A DNA stretch of 64,000 nucleotides, taken from the NCBI GenBank assembly GCA_029721435.1, contig CM056576.1:67537876-67601875 (forward strand), written 5' to 3'. Positions 22,374 through 33,744 of this stretch are shown one piece after another. The position numbers were made by a program, and so were the translations under genes. The notes beneath the pieces were generated by a model, which did not search any database, was not told where the DNA came from, and worked only from the letters and a program-made list of their open reading frames with translations. Position 1 is the stretch's first letter. The number at the start of each line of letters is the position of its first letter. The DNA comes from Gymnothorax reevesii (taxonomy: Eukaryota; Chordata; Actinopteri; Anguilliformes; Muraenidae).

Positions 22374-24596
22374 GATTTTAAGCATTTCTAACAGTACTCT
22401 CTGGAAAATGGGCATGAAATCAAACCGATTTAATGCCAAACCCTTTCCTGTCACAGATTTACATACTCTTATTTCATGAAATGCCCACAGATTAATAAAA
22501 AGATGGCATGATTACTAAAGCAGCAAAGTACACTTCAACAAGATTGAATTTGTAGTCCACATTGCAACAAATATTTATTCTGTACATTACTTCAACAATG
22601 ATATTAGTTGGATTGTCCTTTGGGTGCACATTTCTGCAACTGCCAACAGAATTCCTGCACTTCAGTTACATGTCAACATTCTCCAAATTTGACCCATTTT
22701 ATTAATTCTTTATGCTGCTTTTATCTTGAGTGGAAAATGACTTGCATGCAAGGCTTATGCAGCAGTGTGCTACTACTGTAATTGTGCATTCATCAATCGG
22801 CAGCTTACACGCATACAGATAGGTGAAAATATATTAAAATGGTTTTACTCATGTTTTCATCTTTCATCCACATGAAAACAATATTATCTGACTGAAGACT
22901 GAGGTCTTGCCAAACACATGCCAGAATGAGACTTAAAAACTCTGATTTTGTGTTGAAAATGTTTCCATCATTGCGGCTTGCAGATGGCAGTTGGGAGTTA
23001 CTACACAATACGCATGTGTCAGATGGCCGACCTGGGACTTGTATACCTGTGGATATTGACAATAGGCTCATTTACCTGTCTGCAAGTAAACCTCATATGG
23101 ATATGATGCACTCCGAGCTTCTTGGTCTTCCTCCCCATTTGTGAATCAAGGAATATAGTTTTCTCAGGTTTTTTTTTGGGATGGAGAAATTTCTAATAAT
23201 TCACTAATGTGGACATGATTTTAGTCCAGACTGAGTGTGCATTTCTTGATACCCTGATTACAGACCATACTGTTGGAAAAAATTACCATTTCTGACCTGG
23301 CATATCCCAGTATCCATCATTTTTACAGTTCAAACACCTTGTTTCATTAACTGGTGAAGTACGTATAACAATTGTTTGGTTTTTTTCCCTTTCTTCCTCT
23401 TCAGAATGGGTTCCCCATGGCATTATAAGCATTACTGGAGTTAATGGACTTTTCTGTCCCTGCTTGCAATTGAGCAAGCAAACACTCAGATGATTAGTTT
23501 GAGTAAAAAAAAAATCCCAATCATCATATTTTTCATGACCAAAAAAAAAAAAATCTGTTTATTTTCTGGTGTAATGAATTCAGAAAAATACAGATCAAGC
23601 ATTTCAATTTTATACATTTCTAATGAAACTCATATGCCAACATTTACAAGTCAGCTACAACCTTGTGAAACTGTCCCATTACCTGACTGTAATGGCGAGC
23701 TCTTTCAGCCCAGTTCAAAACTGGAAGAGCCTGGTCTTTTGAGTGTGAAGGAGCTTAGAAACACCAAGCAATCCATAAAGCTCTGCTCCGTTTCTGAATA
23801 AACGCCTGGGGTCTTATAAACATTTGCGCACACTTCAAACCCAATAAATACTGCATATGTTCAAAAAAAAGAAAAACTGAATATAGGTGAAAAATATTTA
23901 GATTTATAAAAGCTTAAGTAAGTTAAACTGCATGCATTTTATATTAAATCAGGATTTACTTGGAATTTTTAAAGTGTGCAAAATCCTATTACTTTGCATT
24001 TTTTAATGTCAAGCTTGTTTTTACATAAATCCGAGATCCGTAAAGAAACTGGCAAACGCATCATTTCTGTGCGTATCCACTCTGTATAAACGAGACCTCT
24101 GTTGTTCTACAAGTTGTCCTTGAAGGGTTTTCAGCAGTGGGCTTGTGAACCAACTGGGTGTGGATTCACCGGCCAGTGGGAATATCAGTAACCACCACAC
24201 TGTCAGTACACCTTGCTCAATAACACTGTGCGAAAAGGGGGCTGAGCCACTTCAGTATTCCACATCCAATGTGGAGAAACAAGGGAGTAGGGAGGGGAAT
24301 GTGTGGGCAGTACATGGCAATGGTGACAAGCTACCTGCATTGCAGCAGCTCTGCCATCATGAAAGCACTAAATGATAATCAGGCGACTGAGTATTAGAGT
24401 GGATATCAAAAAAAAAAAACGAAATAGAAAAAACACACACAGATATGCCTGAGGGCTTGAGGACATTTGTTGTCACTCCGAATGCAGTTCCCTTGTTTGC
24501 ATGACTGGAGTACCAGTTGCTTAACATCACATTGGCTTCAGAAGGCACACAATCTGCTGGTTTCTTGTTCCACAGCAATGAAATCAGGAGGCAGAG
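22374..24596. other. Intergenic/3' UTR interval between efhc1 and tram2
   Basis: Contains no domain-bearing ORF. The bases just below 24597 would be the tram2 3' untranslated region on the - strand. A poly-A run at about 24408-24420 and other short A/T runs are present. The missing efhc1 EF-hand exons were looked for here and not found. Confidence 0.4.
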
Positions 24597-24670
24597 TTAT
24601 GGAGTTTTGATCTTCTTAGGTCGTGGCGAAGCACCGTTCTCCGCTTTGATTGTGCCGTTCTCGTGTCCAC
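24597..24670 (-). CDS. tram2: TRAM2 terminal coding exon
   Basis: Acceptor CTCTGCCAG, phase 2 entry. It codes for the last 23 residues, GHENGTIKAENGASPRPKK then IKTP, and stop TAA at 24599-24597. This basic cytosolic tail (HENG..KAENG.SPR.KK) matches TRAM2 and not TRAM1. The split codon A+GT gives Ser, so the junction reads KRDS-S-GHENG. A longer open frame runs straight through the upstream donor (ending HQSKKKK), but it lacks family similarity. Confidence 0.9.
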
Positions 24671-24765
24671 CTGGCAGAGGAAAGGATAGCATTGAAATCA
24701 TTTTTTTTTTTTTGACTGGTGGGATGAAGAATTCGAAAGATTGTGGAGGGTGATGCGGGACTCAC

Positions 24766-24923
24766 TGCTGTCCCTCTTGGTGGTGCGGGGTGGCTGTTTT
24801 GCCGCTGCTCTCTTGCGGGCAGACTGCTCTTGTCTGAACTGGCGCCAGCGTCGAAGCTGGAACCTAATCAGCTTCCACAGCAGCCAGGCCTGTGTCAGGC
24901 ACACCATCGAAAGCACAGCCATC
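24766..24923 (-). CDS. tram2: TRAM2 exon: last membrane helix and basic tail
   Basis: This 158-base exon has acceptor CCATGATAG and donor A|GTGAGT, phase 2 in and 1 out. It encodes MAVLSMVCLTQAWLLWKLI, the final membrane-spanning segment, then FQLRRWRQFRQEQSARKR and QPPRTTKRDS. The WxLIxxQLRRWR motif is shared by TRAM proteins, and EQSAxxR is TRAM2-like. TRAM proteins sit in the endoplasmic reticulum membrane beside the Sec61 channel. The upstream CATCAG|GTGACG donor completes the Arg codon. Confidence 0.93.
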
Positions 24924-25028
24924 CTATCATGGGTGACAGATGGCAAGTCATATTGTGTGCATGTGCTTCTAAGAGTGTTTGTCTGTACATTCATGTGTGT
25001 GAATATAAGGGATACTTTTCTGCGTCAC

Positions 25029-25172
25029 CTGATGGGAAGAGTGTTGAAATTCCCCATCTCCCAATCCAGACCTTGGCTCTCAACTCTCGCCAACCCAAAT
25101 CCCACTGCCAGGAAGAGTAGTGTGAGGCTCACCATACGTGTGAACACAAATCCCACGGCCCAAACATGAAAC
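25029..25172 (-). CDS. tram2: TRAM2 exon: GFGLAR segment
   Basis: This 144-base exon has acceptor TTTTTTCCATAG and donor AG|GTGACG, phase 2 in and 2 out. It encodes FHVWAVGFVFTRMVSLTLLF, a membrane helix, then LAVGFGLARVES and GNFNTLPI. GFGLAR followed by GNFN is conserved in the family. Only 105 bases separate it from the next exon (24923), while the intron upstream is 12 kb. Confidence 0.94.
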
Positions 25173-25299
25173 CTATGGAAAAAACAAATGTTTTTAGACT
25201 ATCCAAGCAGCTAAGAACACTGTCCCATAGTCTTCACCACTTATGCATTAGTGATGCATTAACAACACCAATTCCAAACAAGTCGACATGGTCTACAAC

Positions 25300-25502
25300 A
25301 TCCCCCGCCAATCGTGCGCTTCTCATTTTCGAACTCAATCAAGGCCTTTATGGTCTGAAGCTACACACCAAATTTGGTTGCTGTATCTGTAGTAGTTTCT
25401 GAGTAAAGCTGTCCCCTTTATCTCGGACGGACGGATGCACGGACGGACGGACGGACGGAGGTCAAACCTATATCCCCCTCCCACTTCGTGTTGGCGGGGG
25501 AT
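25300..25502. mobile_element. Short MITE with TATCCCCCGCCAA ends
   Basis: ATCCCCCGCCAA on the left and TTGGCGGGGGAT on the right form inverted ends about 200 bases apart. A GGACGGACGG-type tract runs from about 25423 to 25460 near the right end. It lies in a tram2 intron with no coding capacity. A similar degenerate piece with ACCCCCG motifs and CAGACAGACGGACG is at about 25620-25700. Confidence 0.7.
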
Positions 25503-25504
25503 AA

Positions 25505-27640
25505 TAAGCTGACATATCATGGGAAATAAAAGAAGTGACTGATTTTAAAAGTCCATGCACCCTCTACCTATAATGACAACAGGACAACAAACAAGTGTAG
25601 AGGTGAGCAGAGCTCACATACCCCCGCTTTATGTTTGAATGAATCCGGACGCACAGACAGACGGACGTACGCGCGGAGCTCTATATACCCCCGACTACGT
25701 CGTTTGCCTTTACTATGAAAGTGAACATAATGCAACAGTCTTGAGGCAAGGTGCAAAATGAACAGGAGCCGTTATTCATCTTTAGTCCATGTGTGCGAGA
25801 CATGCAATATCTATAGAAGCACAGCTACAGTCCCATCTGACAGCTCCGAAACAGCGTCATTTTACTAATCGGTGGCAATTCCACCAACATTTCACATGAA
25901 AATAAAACATGCATCATCTATCCACATCAGTTCACATTCATAATTCGCACTAATTATGTAACCAGTGGTAATTCCGTCAGTCTCTTGTTTTCTTAGAAAA
26001 CAATTATCTGCCAAAAGATTGTAGCCTAGCACCTGTTGGGAAACAGGATTTTTAGGTGTTAGCAATATGGGGAATGAATGTGAATTAGGAGATGAAGAGA
26101 AGCCGTCAAATCCAGCAGGACATATCGCCTATTTGTGACTTCCAGCTGGGATCTCCGTTTGTCTTCAGTTCCGACAGGACAATGGGCACTGGCACCTCTT
26201 GGTTGGAGGTTCCGTATGCCCACATATGGAGCTCGCTTCCAGGGGTTGGGAATCTGTTGAGCCAATTGAGTTGGGTGGTTCAGGAGAGGCCAAATTGTAG
26301 AGTGTTGCTTTTTGTCAATGTGTAGACCCTGGAACCAATCAGCAGCAACTTCTGATAACATTAAATAAATCATATGCAAATGTCTGTACTTTAACATGTA
26401 TAAAGTTTCTTACAAAATGAAGGAATTTTAGAACTTTGCATCACGCTGTTGTTACCACGGCCGGCTGTGTAAATAAACTTTTTCCTGCTTTTGACACAAA
26501 CAATCGGAATCACTTCTTCATCCGGACAACGTTCTTGGTTTTTTATCAATTTACCAACACAACAATGCACCAGCTAGTTAGAATGCATAAAAGTATCACA
26601 ACCAGTTTGTGGGTTACCTTTCATTGAATCAATCTTTTAAAGTTATAAAAAGTAAACGCCCTAGTTTCATAAAAATTAGCCATGAGAGGATCCGTTGCAT
26701 GGTCACTTGTCACTAAGGTCCGGCAGACCAGGGCCGTCTTTTCTAATTTGGCGCTTGTAAACTATACAGCACAAAAACTTAAAAGGATAAGAAAAACTAT
26801 AGTCAAGGTACATTCCCAAATAAAGTACATAATCTCAGCAATCCAAAACAACTATCAGTTTAAAAAATTGCTTGTAAATGTTAGGTATAAAACAGTATTA
26901 AAAAAAAAAAAAAAAAAAAAAAAGTAAAAAAAATGATCGTTCCGTTGGAAGATGCTGCTTACGTCACCCAGGCTGGTAGCCCTTTTGTATTGAAGGTAAA
27001 ATAGTGAAAGGTCACACCAGTCAGGTTCGGATTGCCTGTTTTGTGAATACCCGATAACCACGGGCTGCGGCATTGTTGAGAATTTAATATAGATTTCCAG
27101 CAAACAATCAGATGTAATTCAAACAATTGGTATCTCTCAAAACACTCAAAAAACGCAACTTTCAATAATTATACTGTGACTCTGCACACTCGAAAGACAT
27201 GTCCAGCCCTTATGACGTCAGGCGCCAGTCTGGGCTGAATATTTCCCATAGTTTGATTGGTTGATTAGCCCTTAATGGGACTACAACTTACCACCTTTCT
27301 TAATTATTACATCAAAACCCCATAATTTTAAATTGGCAGTTGCATGCCTGACTACTGCGAAAAACTGCAATTAGCTAAATTGTATGAGCCAGCAAAGGCT
27401 GCTTCATTTATTTTCATGAAGTCCTTATTCTATTTTAAAGAAAATTTATAGCTTGATAGCACATGTACATTTGATTTCAAGTTGGCAGCAGCAGTGTAAT
27501 TAAAATGTTAAAAGCCAGATAAGTTGCAAAAATATACATGTTGGCCTATGTTTGCAAATATTCTTTATTCCATTTAATATTTATCCAATAATATGCAGGC
27601 AGAAAGCAGCAGTTTGTGTCGTTATTAATGTTGCCCAAAT
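25505..27640. other. tram2 intron, no gene recognised
   Basis: Open frames such as 26059-26397 - carry no domain. A pure A run of about 24 bases is at 26900-26923, possibly the tail of a retroposed sequence. Other content is not identified. Confidence 0.4.
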
Positions 27641-27647
27641 TCCACAA

Positions 27648-27733
27648 TATATTGAGGGCTGACTGCAATAAACAGTTATGACCTATGTAAAACATCTGGA
27701 CATAACTGTTTATTGCAGTCAGCCCTCGATATA
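27648..27733. repeat. Near-perfect hairpin, 33-bp stem
   Basis: Bases 27648-27680 and 27701-27733 are inverted copies with one T/C difference, separated by a 20-base loop. The stem contains GAGGGCTGACTGCAATAAAC. RNA from either strand would fold into a hairpin of about 86 nt. It could be a tiny foldback element or a small-RNA precursor. A run TATATATA follows. Confidence 0.85.
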
Positions 27734-28891
27734 GATTATATATATGTTTTTTTTATTGATCACGTTATGTCAGGGAGTCTATTGGCAGGACTCTGTATTT
27801 GGATTATAATACATGAGCAAAAGAGGCCAATAATTTTCAACTAAAAAAGGCTAAATGTTCTGATGAAAATTTGTGTGCTTGCTTCAACGAGAAAAGTTGA
27901 AGAGGTTAGCTTATAAAATGAAGGTTCTTGGAAACTGAGAGGCAAAGGAAATTGCTGAATAAATGTAGAAAAACTGCTGAAATGTAAACTCAAGACTTTA
28001 AAGCTGAAAGTGATTGTTTAAGGAACTGACTTTTCTGCTTCATCTGACCGAGTCTACTCCACTTCAACCCAGCTATAAAAAAAAAAAAAAAAAAAAAAAA
28101 TTGTCAAACGGAGTCAATAAGGTTGACGCATCTCTCTTTGCGGCTCTGTGCATATCTTGGTCAACGCAGTGCATGCTGAGAAATGAGCTTTATGGCAGAG
28201 CAAACATGGCAGGCCACACTGACAGACTGCAGTAGCTGTTGTTGCTTATAGTTCATTGTCAGTATCTCCCCAGGTCCCTAGCTGTAGAACGCTGACCTGG
28301 CCAAGTAGTGAAATGCTACTAGTCGCGGCTGTTCATTTCTGTGTACTGTGCATTTGCTAGCTAAATAGCCAATTATAGCAAGCCGCAAGATATCGTTAAC
28401 ACATGATGTGATATTATTCACGGCTCCCTTTTTATTTCTGGTCTATTAGCAGCTGTTCAGCTCGCAAACGCAGTGCACAGAACGTGTTCGAAACAGGTCA
28501 AACTTGCACACTGAAATTGCCATCACTGCAGACGACAATCAATAGCTAGATAGGACTATTTTAACCACTAACCACTGCCCCACCGTGCCATCCTATTTAA
28601 GAGAATACACTCCAATAAACTAGGCCAATTTTGCCACAAGATGGTGACAGAGAACTATTGTAATGGCAGAAGAGGAGGTTGCAAACCAAGAGAGACAAAC
28701 TGAAGTGAAACAGAAAGAAACAACAGGAGCAGAAACAAGATGCTGTAAAAAATGGAGTGAGGTCTACAGGAGTTGCATGCAATTCAGCAAATCATCATTA
28801 TTTCTTTCAGTTAATCATTACAATGTTTGACGCTGTCCAAAGACAAAGACTGAGCTAATGCCAACTCCCACCATGTCAGAACTTGGTTGGC
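27734..28891. other. tram2 intron, no gene recognised
   Basis: Contains an A run at 28077-28100 and a short reverse SINE-like fragment near 28568-28590. Open frames here lack domains. Confidence 0.4.
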
Positions 28892-30397
28892 TAAGGCCTG
28901 GAATATACTTGCTGCTCACGACGCGTGCGCTTACGCATCATGGCTGCCATCATTCTACGTTCGTGAGCGTACAGGTCGCTCATCTCGACGCCAGGTAATG
29001 TGCCGCGTGCGCGAGATGCTGTATTGACATGACTGCTAGAGGCCCTTGTGTGAACGAATCCTTTGTGACAGTGTATGCGATATCCGAACAATGTCGCCCG
29101 CCGTTTTCGCGATTTCAGGATCCGATATGCTGCTGTCTGCCTCTAGTGGAGACCCTGAAATCGCAAAAGCGGCGGGGGGTATTGCCCAGATATCGCATAC
29201 ACTGTCACAATGGATTCGTTCGCACAAGCACCTCTAGCGGTCATGTCAATACTGCATCTCGCGCACGCGGCACGTTACCTCGCGTCGAGATGAGCGACCT
29301 CTACGCTCACAAACGTAGAATACGCGTAGCAGCCATGATGCGCAAGCGCACGCGTCGTGAGCAACAAGTACAAAACCCAAAACCAGTGAAGTTGGCACAT
29401 TGTGTAAATCGTAAATAAAAACAGAATACAACAATTTGCAAATCCTTTTCAACCTATATTCAATTGAATACACTGCAAAGACAAGTTACTTAATGTTCAA
29501 ACAGGTAAACTTTGTAATTTTTTGCAAATATTGGCTCATTTGGAATTTGATGCCTGCAACATGTTTCAAAAAAGCTGGCACAAGTGGCAAAAAAACAGAG
29601 TTGAGGAATGCTCAAACACTTATTTGGAACATCCCACAGGTGAACAGGCTAAATGGGAACAGGTGGGTGCCATATTTCGGTGTAAAAGCAGCTTCCCTGA
29701 AATGCTCAGTCATTCACAAACAATGATGGGGTGAGGGTCACCACTTGGTGAACAAATGCGTGAGCTGATTGTTGAACAGTTTAAAAACAACATTCCTCAA
29801 CGAGCTATTGCAAGAAATTTCGGGATTTCATCATCTACGGTCCGTAATATTCATCTACGGTCCGTTCAGAGAATCTGGAGAAATCACTGCACGTAAGCGA
29901 CAAGGCCGAAAACCAACATTGAATGCCCGTGACCTTCGATCCTTCAGGCGGTACTGCATCAAAAACCGATATCAGTGTGTAAAGGAAATCACCACATGGG
30001 CTCAGGAACTCTTCAGAAAACCACTGTCAGTAACTACAGTTCGTTGCTACATCTGCAAGTGCAAGTTAAAACCCTACAATGCAAAGCAAAAGCCATTTAT
30101 CAACAACACCCAGAAACGCCACCGGCTTCGCTAGGCCCAAGCTCATCTAAGATGGTCTGATGCAAAGTGGAAAATTGTTCTGTGGTCTGACGAGTCCACA
30201 TTTCAAATTGTTTTTGGAAACTGGACGTTGTGTCCTCCGGACCAAAGAGGAAAAGAACCATTCGGACTGTTATAGGCAGTGTATTCAATTGAATATAAGT
30301 TGAAAAGGATTTGCAAATCATTGTATTCTGTTTTTATCTACGATTTAGATAACATGCCAACTTCACTGGTTTTGGGTTTTGTATATTCCAGGCCTTA
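28892..30397. mobile_element. Foldback element (TAAGGCCTGGAATATACTTG), split by Tc1
   Basis: Left arm starts TAAGGCCTGGAATATACTTG. The right arm is its complement and runs to 29370, then resumes after a Tc1 insertion as TATTCCAGGCCTTA at 30384-30397. Without the insert the element is about 0.5 kb and almost fully palindromic, centred near 29130. TAA/TTA at the outer ends suggests a PIF/Harbinger MITE, but the superfamily is not proven. Mirror-image ORFs inside it are artefacts of the palindrome. Confidence 0.85.
29371..30381 (+). mobile_element. Tc1/mariner, internally deleted copy (1.0 kb)
   Basis: Termini CAAAACCCAAAACCAGTGAA and complement are identical in type to the 8650-10263 element, with TA on both sides (29369-29370 and 30382-30383). 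Transposase text is broken by stops. The 3' half after GACTGTTATAGGC (about 30277) is deleted up to the terminal TGTATTCAATTG. A short duplication of TTCATCTACGGTCCG lies near 29830-29865. Non-functional. Confidence 0.92.
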
Positions 30398-30824
30398 GGC
30401 GGAACGGACGCGTATACAGTGTGCTTCGTGAGTGCACACACTTGCTGCAGCACAATGCGTCCAAAACGCATAGTATTGGAGTCCTGGAGGTGAATGCTGA
30501 ATTAATTGGTTAATGGTTACTGTAGTCAGCATACGTGGGCTCATCAATACTAACACAGCTTGGAGTCTGGCTCAAAGGTTCCATGATGAAATTATCAGCT
30601 GCCCAGCTTCTCTGTACTTTACATTAGCCAACGATACCACTACGATGCGCAACTTTTTTTTTTTTTTAACCCTCGTCTTGTCTTCCCATTTACGATGCAT
30701 CTGTTGTCCTCCTGGGTCAAATTGACCTGGTATCTTTTGGCTGCTCATAAAGCATAAAGTTTAAAATGATCCCAAGTTTTTTTGATTTCACCTTTAGTGA
30801 GCTTGTTTCCAACACATTAACATA

Positions 30825-31366
30825 CACTGCCCGGCCAAAAAAAAAGTCGCTCACTCAAATATTTACTTGGAACCCCTGTGGCTTTGATTACAGTGCATAT
30901 TCGTCTCATCATTGTTTTGACAACTATATGCAATGCCAGAACATTTATTTTATATTAGAAATGCCATAATTTTTGGCCGAGATCTTATCCTCTCGACATA
31001 ATGGATGAACCACTCGGTGGTCTTTCTTAAGCATATCCCAGTAACTTTTAATGCGTTTAAGGTCAGGACTTTGTGGTGGCAAATTTTGTGAAAATGATTC
31101 CTCATACTTGTTTTTGTCATTCATGGTTTTCTTTGCTAAATACAAGCCAATAACTTGCCCGTTCTGAAATACTGCAACATCTTTTCCACCGTCAGAGGAT
31201 GTGTCTTCCGACATGATTTTTTAAGAAATGAGTAGCAACGCGCTTCATCAGTCAGGGTTAAAATTATTATTTCCAGCTGAAACATATTAATAACCGCAAT
31301 AATCATCCAATTATAGAATTTGTTCATTAGTTTCCAAACGGTGACACTTTTTTTGGCCGGGCATTG
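30825..31366 (-). mobile_element. Tc1-like element, internally deleted, nested in piggyBac
   Basis: Ends CACTGCCCGGCCAAAAAAAA and TTTTTTTGGCCGGGCATTG, with TA on each side (30823-30824 and 31367-31368). On the - strand near 31080 the text QSPDLKRIKSYWDMLKKD corresponds to the transposase stretch around the catalytic Glu, here replaced by Lys. Most of the coding region is gone. Confidence 0.85.
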
Positions 31367-31797
31367 TATATTTTACACTTATTTTTGTAATTTATGGTAT
31401 TATTAACCTAATTCACATAAAACGACAGATACTTTTTGGGGGGAAAAAAAGCAGAAATTCTTAATTAAATGGTTATGATCATTGGCATATATTTTGATGT
31501 ATTATCATGGGCTGGTATAGGTCAAAGTGTAGTCAAAATATTGTTTTGAAATTATTTGCATTTTTTGAATAGCAGCAAATAGTCACATCTGTTGTCCTAT
31601 TGAATTACATTACATCACAATATGGTCATTTAGCTGATGTTTTTATCCAAAGCAACTTACAGTAATTGCATTTGTGACACTTGGGGGCAGTTTGGGGTTC
31701 AGTGTCAAAAATTAATTCTTATTTTTTTACACAAGAATGCAATGCATTGACCTGAACGAATATCGATAAGCATTATTGAAAATTGAGAACATTTCAA

Positions 31798-33054
31798 TAC
31801 CTTGTCAAGGTTGTCGACTCCTCCCTTGTTCTTGTTGTAATCAAGGATGATCTGGGGCTTTTTGTCCTCCCTGGTGCTAACTGCACTGTCCTGATGCAGA
31901 GTGCTCATGAGAAGCACATTCTCTCTCTTTTTGGGGCAGTAGGAGACGAGAGCATGTGTCAGTGAACACGAACTGGGAAGAGAATTTGGCCCTCTCTCTT
32001 GTTGCCAGCAGTGGAGGAGGAAGCTCTGGTTTGTTTTTCCTCTCTGTTCCCACCATGGTTTGTTTCCTCCTTAGCAGCACCTGACCAAGAGCGTAGGACG
32101 TGAAAAAATTATCGCACGTGATGGTGTGTCCTCGAAGACCCTCTGTCATCTCCAGAACCACACGCTGGCCCTGATTTTTCTCTCGCAGGCCATCAGCAGG
32201 TCTGCCTGTGTACACCTGCATGTTCCAAGCATAGCTGGTCTGGGCATAGCAGGCCGCCCAGATTTTTATGCCGTACTTGCCTGGTTTGCTTGGCATGTAT
32301 TGCTTGAAACCACAGCGACCTCTGAACGGGACCAGACGTTCGTCTACTGTCACATCAGTGCCGGGATTGTACATGAGCGGCAGGCGACTCACCCACACAT
32401 CCCATACCTCTCGGATGGCAGCAAGTTTGTCTCGGCGTGCTGGTCTGGTGCTGCGATCATCAAAACGAATAACCCTGGAGATGAAGTGGAATGTCTTCAG
32501 TGGCATAGTAGCAAGGAAAATTGCCCTCCCAGACTCAGCATGCCACAGGCTGGATGTAGCCTCTTTACTGGATCGGTAGACGCCAGCAAGGATCAAAAGA
32601 CCCAGGTATCCCTGTAGATCAGTTGTGTCCATCTCCTTCCAATTATCGGCATACACACGACGTCCCTCTTTGTTGGTCATTTGTAGCACAATTTTTCAAT
32701 CTTCTGTCCCATAAATAATTCAAAGGGAGACTTTATGCCATCAACACAAGAAAAAGCATACCTTGTTGGCCCTCGGGGGCCCCTCTCCCTCTCTGCACCC
32801 AACATGCATCGTCGGTCACTTGGAGGAATGGAGGACCAGAGAATATTTCCATCTTTGGATTGGAAAATATCCCTTTCAGCAGGCTCCTCTTCGTCACTTG
32901 ATTCCTCATCAGTTGAGACATAATCGTTTTCAGTGAAATTCTCTTCTTCTGATGCTTCTTCCTCTTCTTCTGCATGTTCTTCCTCATTTCTCTCCTTTAC
33001 CACAGGGCTCAAAATAAGATCAAGAACCTGTGATAGCTTGTAAGTCCTCTTCAT
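31798..33054 (-). pseudogene. piggyBac transposase, two frameshifts, C-terminus lost
   Basis: Three frames in series. First, 33054-32677: acidic N-terminus rich in Glu/Asp/Ser, then IKSPFELFM. Second, 32680-31877: the catalytic core with VTVDERLVPFRGR (first Asp) and TCDNFFTSYALGQVLL (second Asp). Third, 31917-31798: VLLMSTLHQD and YNKNKGGVDNLDKV (third Asp). The DDD triad of the family is therefore visible. A missing base near 32685 and another shift near 31915 break it. Nothing after DKV matches, so the end of the catalytic domain and the Cys-rich C-terminal finger are absent. GC content is higher than in surrounding intron, as expected for a former coding region. Confidence 0.92.
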
Positions 33055-33293
33055 TTTGGTACAGAATGAAGTGTGAAATGACCCAAGGTTGCTGTTTTTT
33101 ATAATGTGCTGCTTTGTTTTAGCTTTTAATTTTGGGTTATATTTGTCCCTGATTGGAGAAGGGATTGCTGTTGCTGTGCTGCTTTTTTCATTTTTTTAGT
33201 TTTGGGTCATCACAGGTGTCAGTCAGTTGTGTCTGGGAACTCTCTGTTTACAAATATGCATGGGTGTAAGGGTCTGTATGGGGCATGAAATAG

Positions 33294-33500
33294 AGAGAGA
33301 AAGTGAGTGTGTGTGTGCGTGCGCGTGTGTGAGTGGATGAGTGAGTGATTGAATGTTTGTGGGGGGGTACACGAGCAGAAGAGTGAGTGCGTGTCTGTGT
33401 GTGTGTGTGTGTGTGTGTCTGTGTCTGTGTGTGTGTATGTGTGTGTGTATGTGTGTGTGTGTATGTGTGCGTATGTGTGTATATATGTGTGAGTGAGAGA
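33294..33500. repeat. GT-rich microsatellite
   Basis: Interrupted (TG)n with GTGTGTAT and GTGTCT variants, purest at about 33398-33470. It yields long spurious frames on both strands. It lies inside the piggyBac element beyond the transposase start. Confidence 0.95.
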
Positions 33501-33744
33501 GAGAGTGCGTCCTATTCCATCATTAAATTTGGCCGGGTCAAATTGACCCCGGAAGACCACAGGTGTTATAAATTTTGATAAAACACACATAATTCATCAA
33601 AGATAGTCATAATTTATCGAGCTTGCAAAGAGTATAAGTGGGGATCATCCATGTAATTTTCAGGCAATTTTAGTGAAGAAAACCAAAGTTTTGACATTTT
33701 AAATTTCGAAATAGGGTCAAAATGACCCGAAGACAACAGGAGGG

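Larger units (their letters stand above)
30670..33744 (-). mobile_element. piggyBac-type transposon, decayed (3.1 kb)
   Basis: The left end CCCTCGTCTTGTCTTC is directly preceded by TTAA (30666-30669). The right end is the complement, GAAGACAACAGGAGGG, followed by ATAA, a one-base-mutated TTAA. TTAA targeting and the internal transposase identify piggyBac. It contains a nested Tc1-like element (30825-31366) and a long GT repeat (about 33294-33500). Confidence 0.9.

Noticed and set aside
24698..24766. Continuation of the tram2 frame to HQSKKKK
   Set aside because: Crosses a good donor (A|GTGAGT); the spliced product matches the TRAM2 tail, the read-through does not.
24741..25169. 142-codon + strand ORF
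   Set aside because: Antisense to three tram2 exons and the introns between them; composition follows the exons.
28891..29237. Paired ORFs on both strands with nearly the same protein text
   Set aside because: They are mirror images produced by the palindromic arms of the foldback element.
32126..32617. 163-codon + strand ORF
   Set aside because: Antisense shadow of the piggyBac transposase.
33219..33590. Long His/Thr-rich reading frames
   Set aside because: They are translations of the GT microsatellite.
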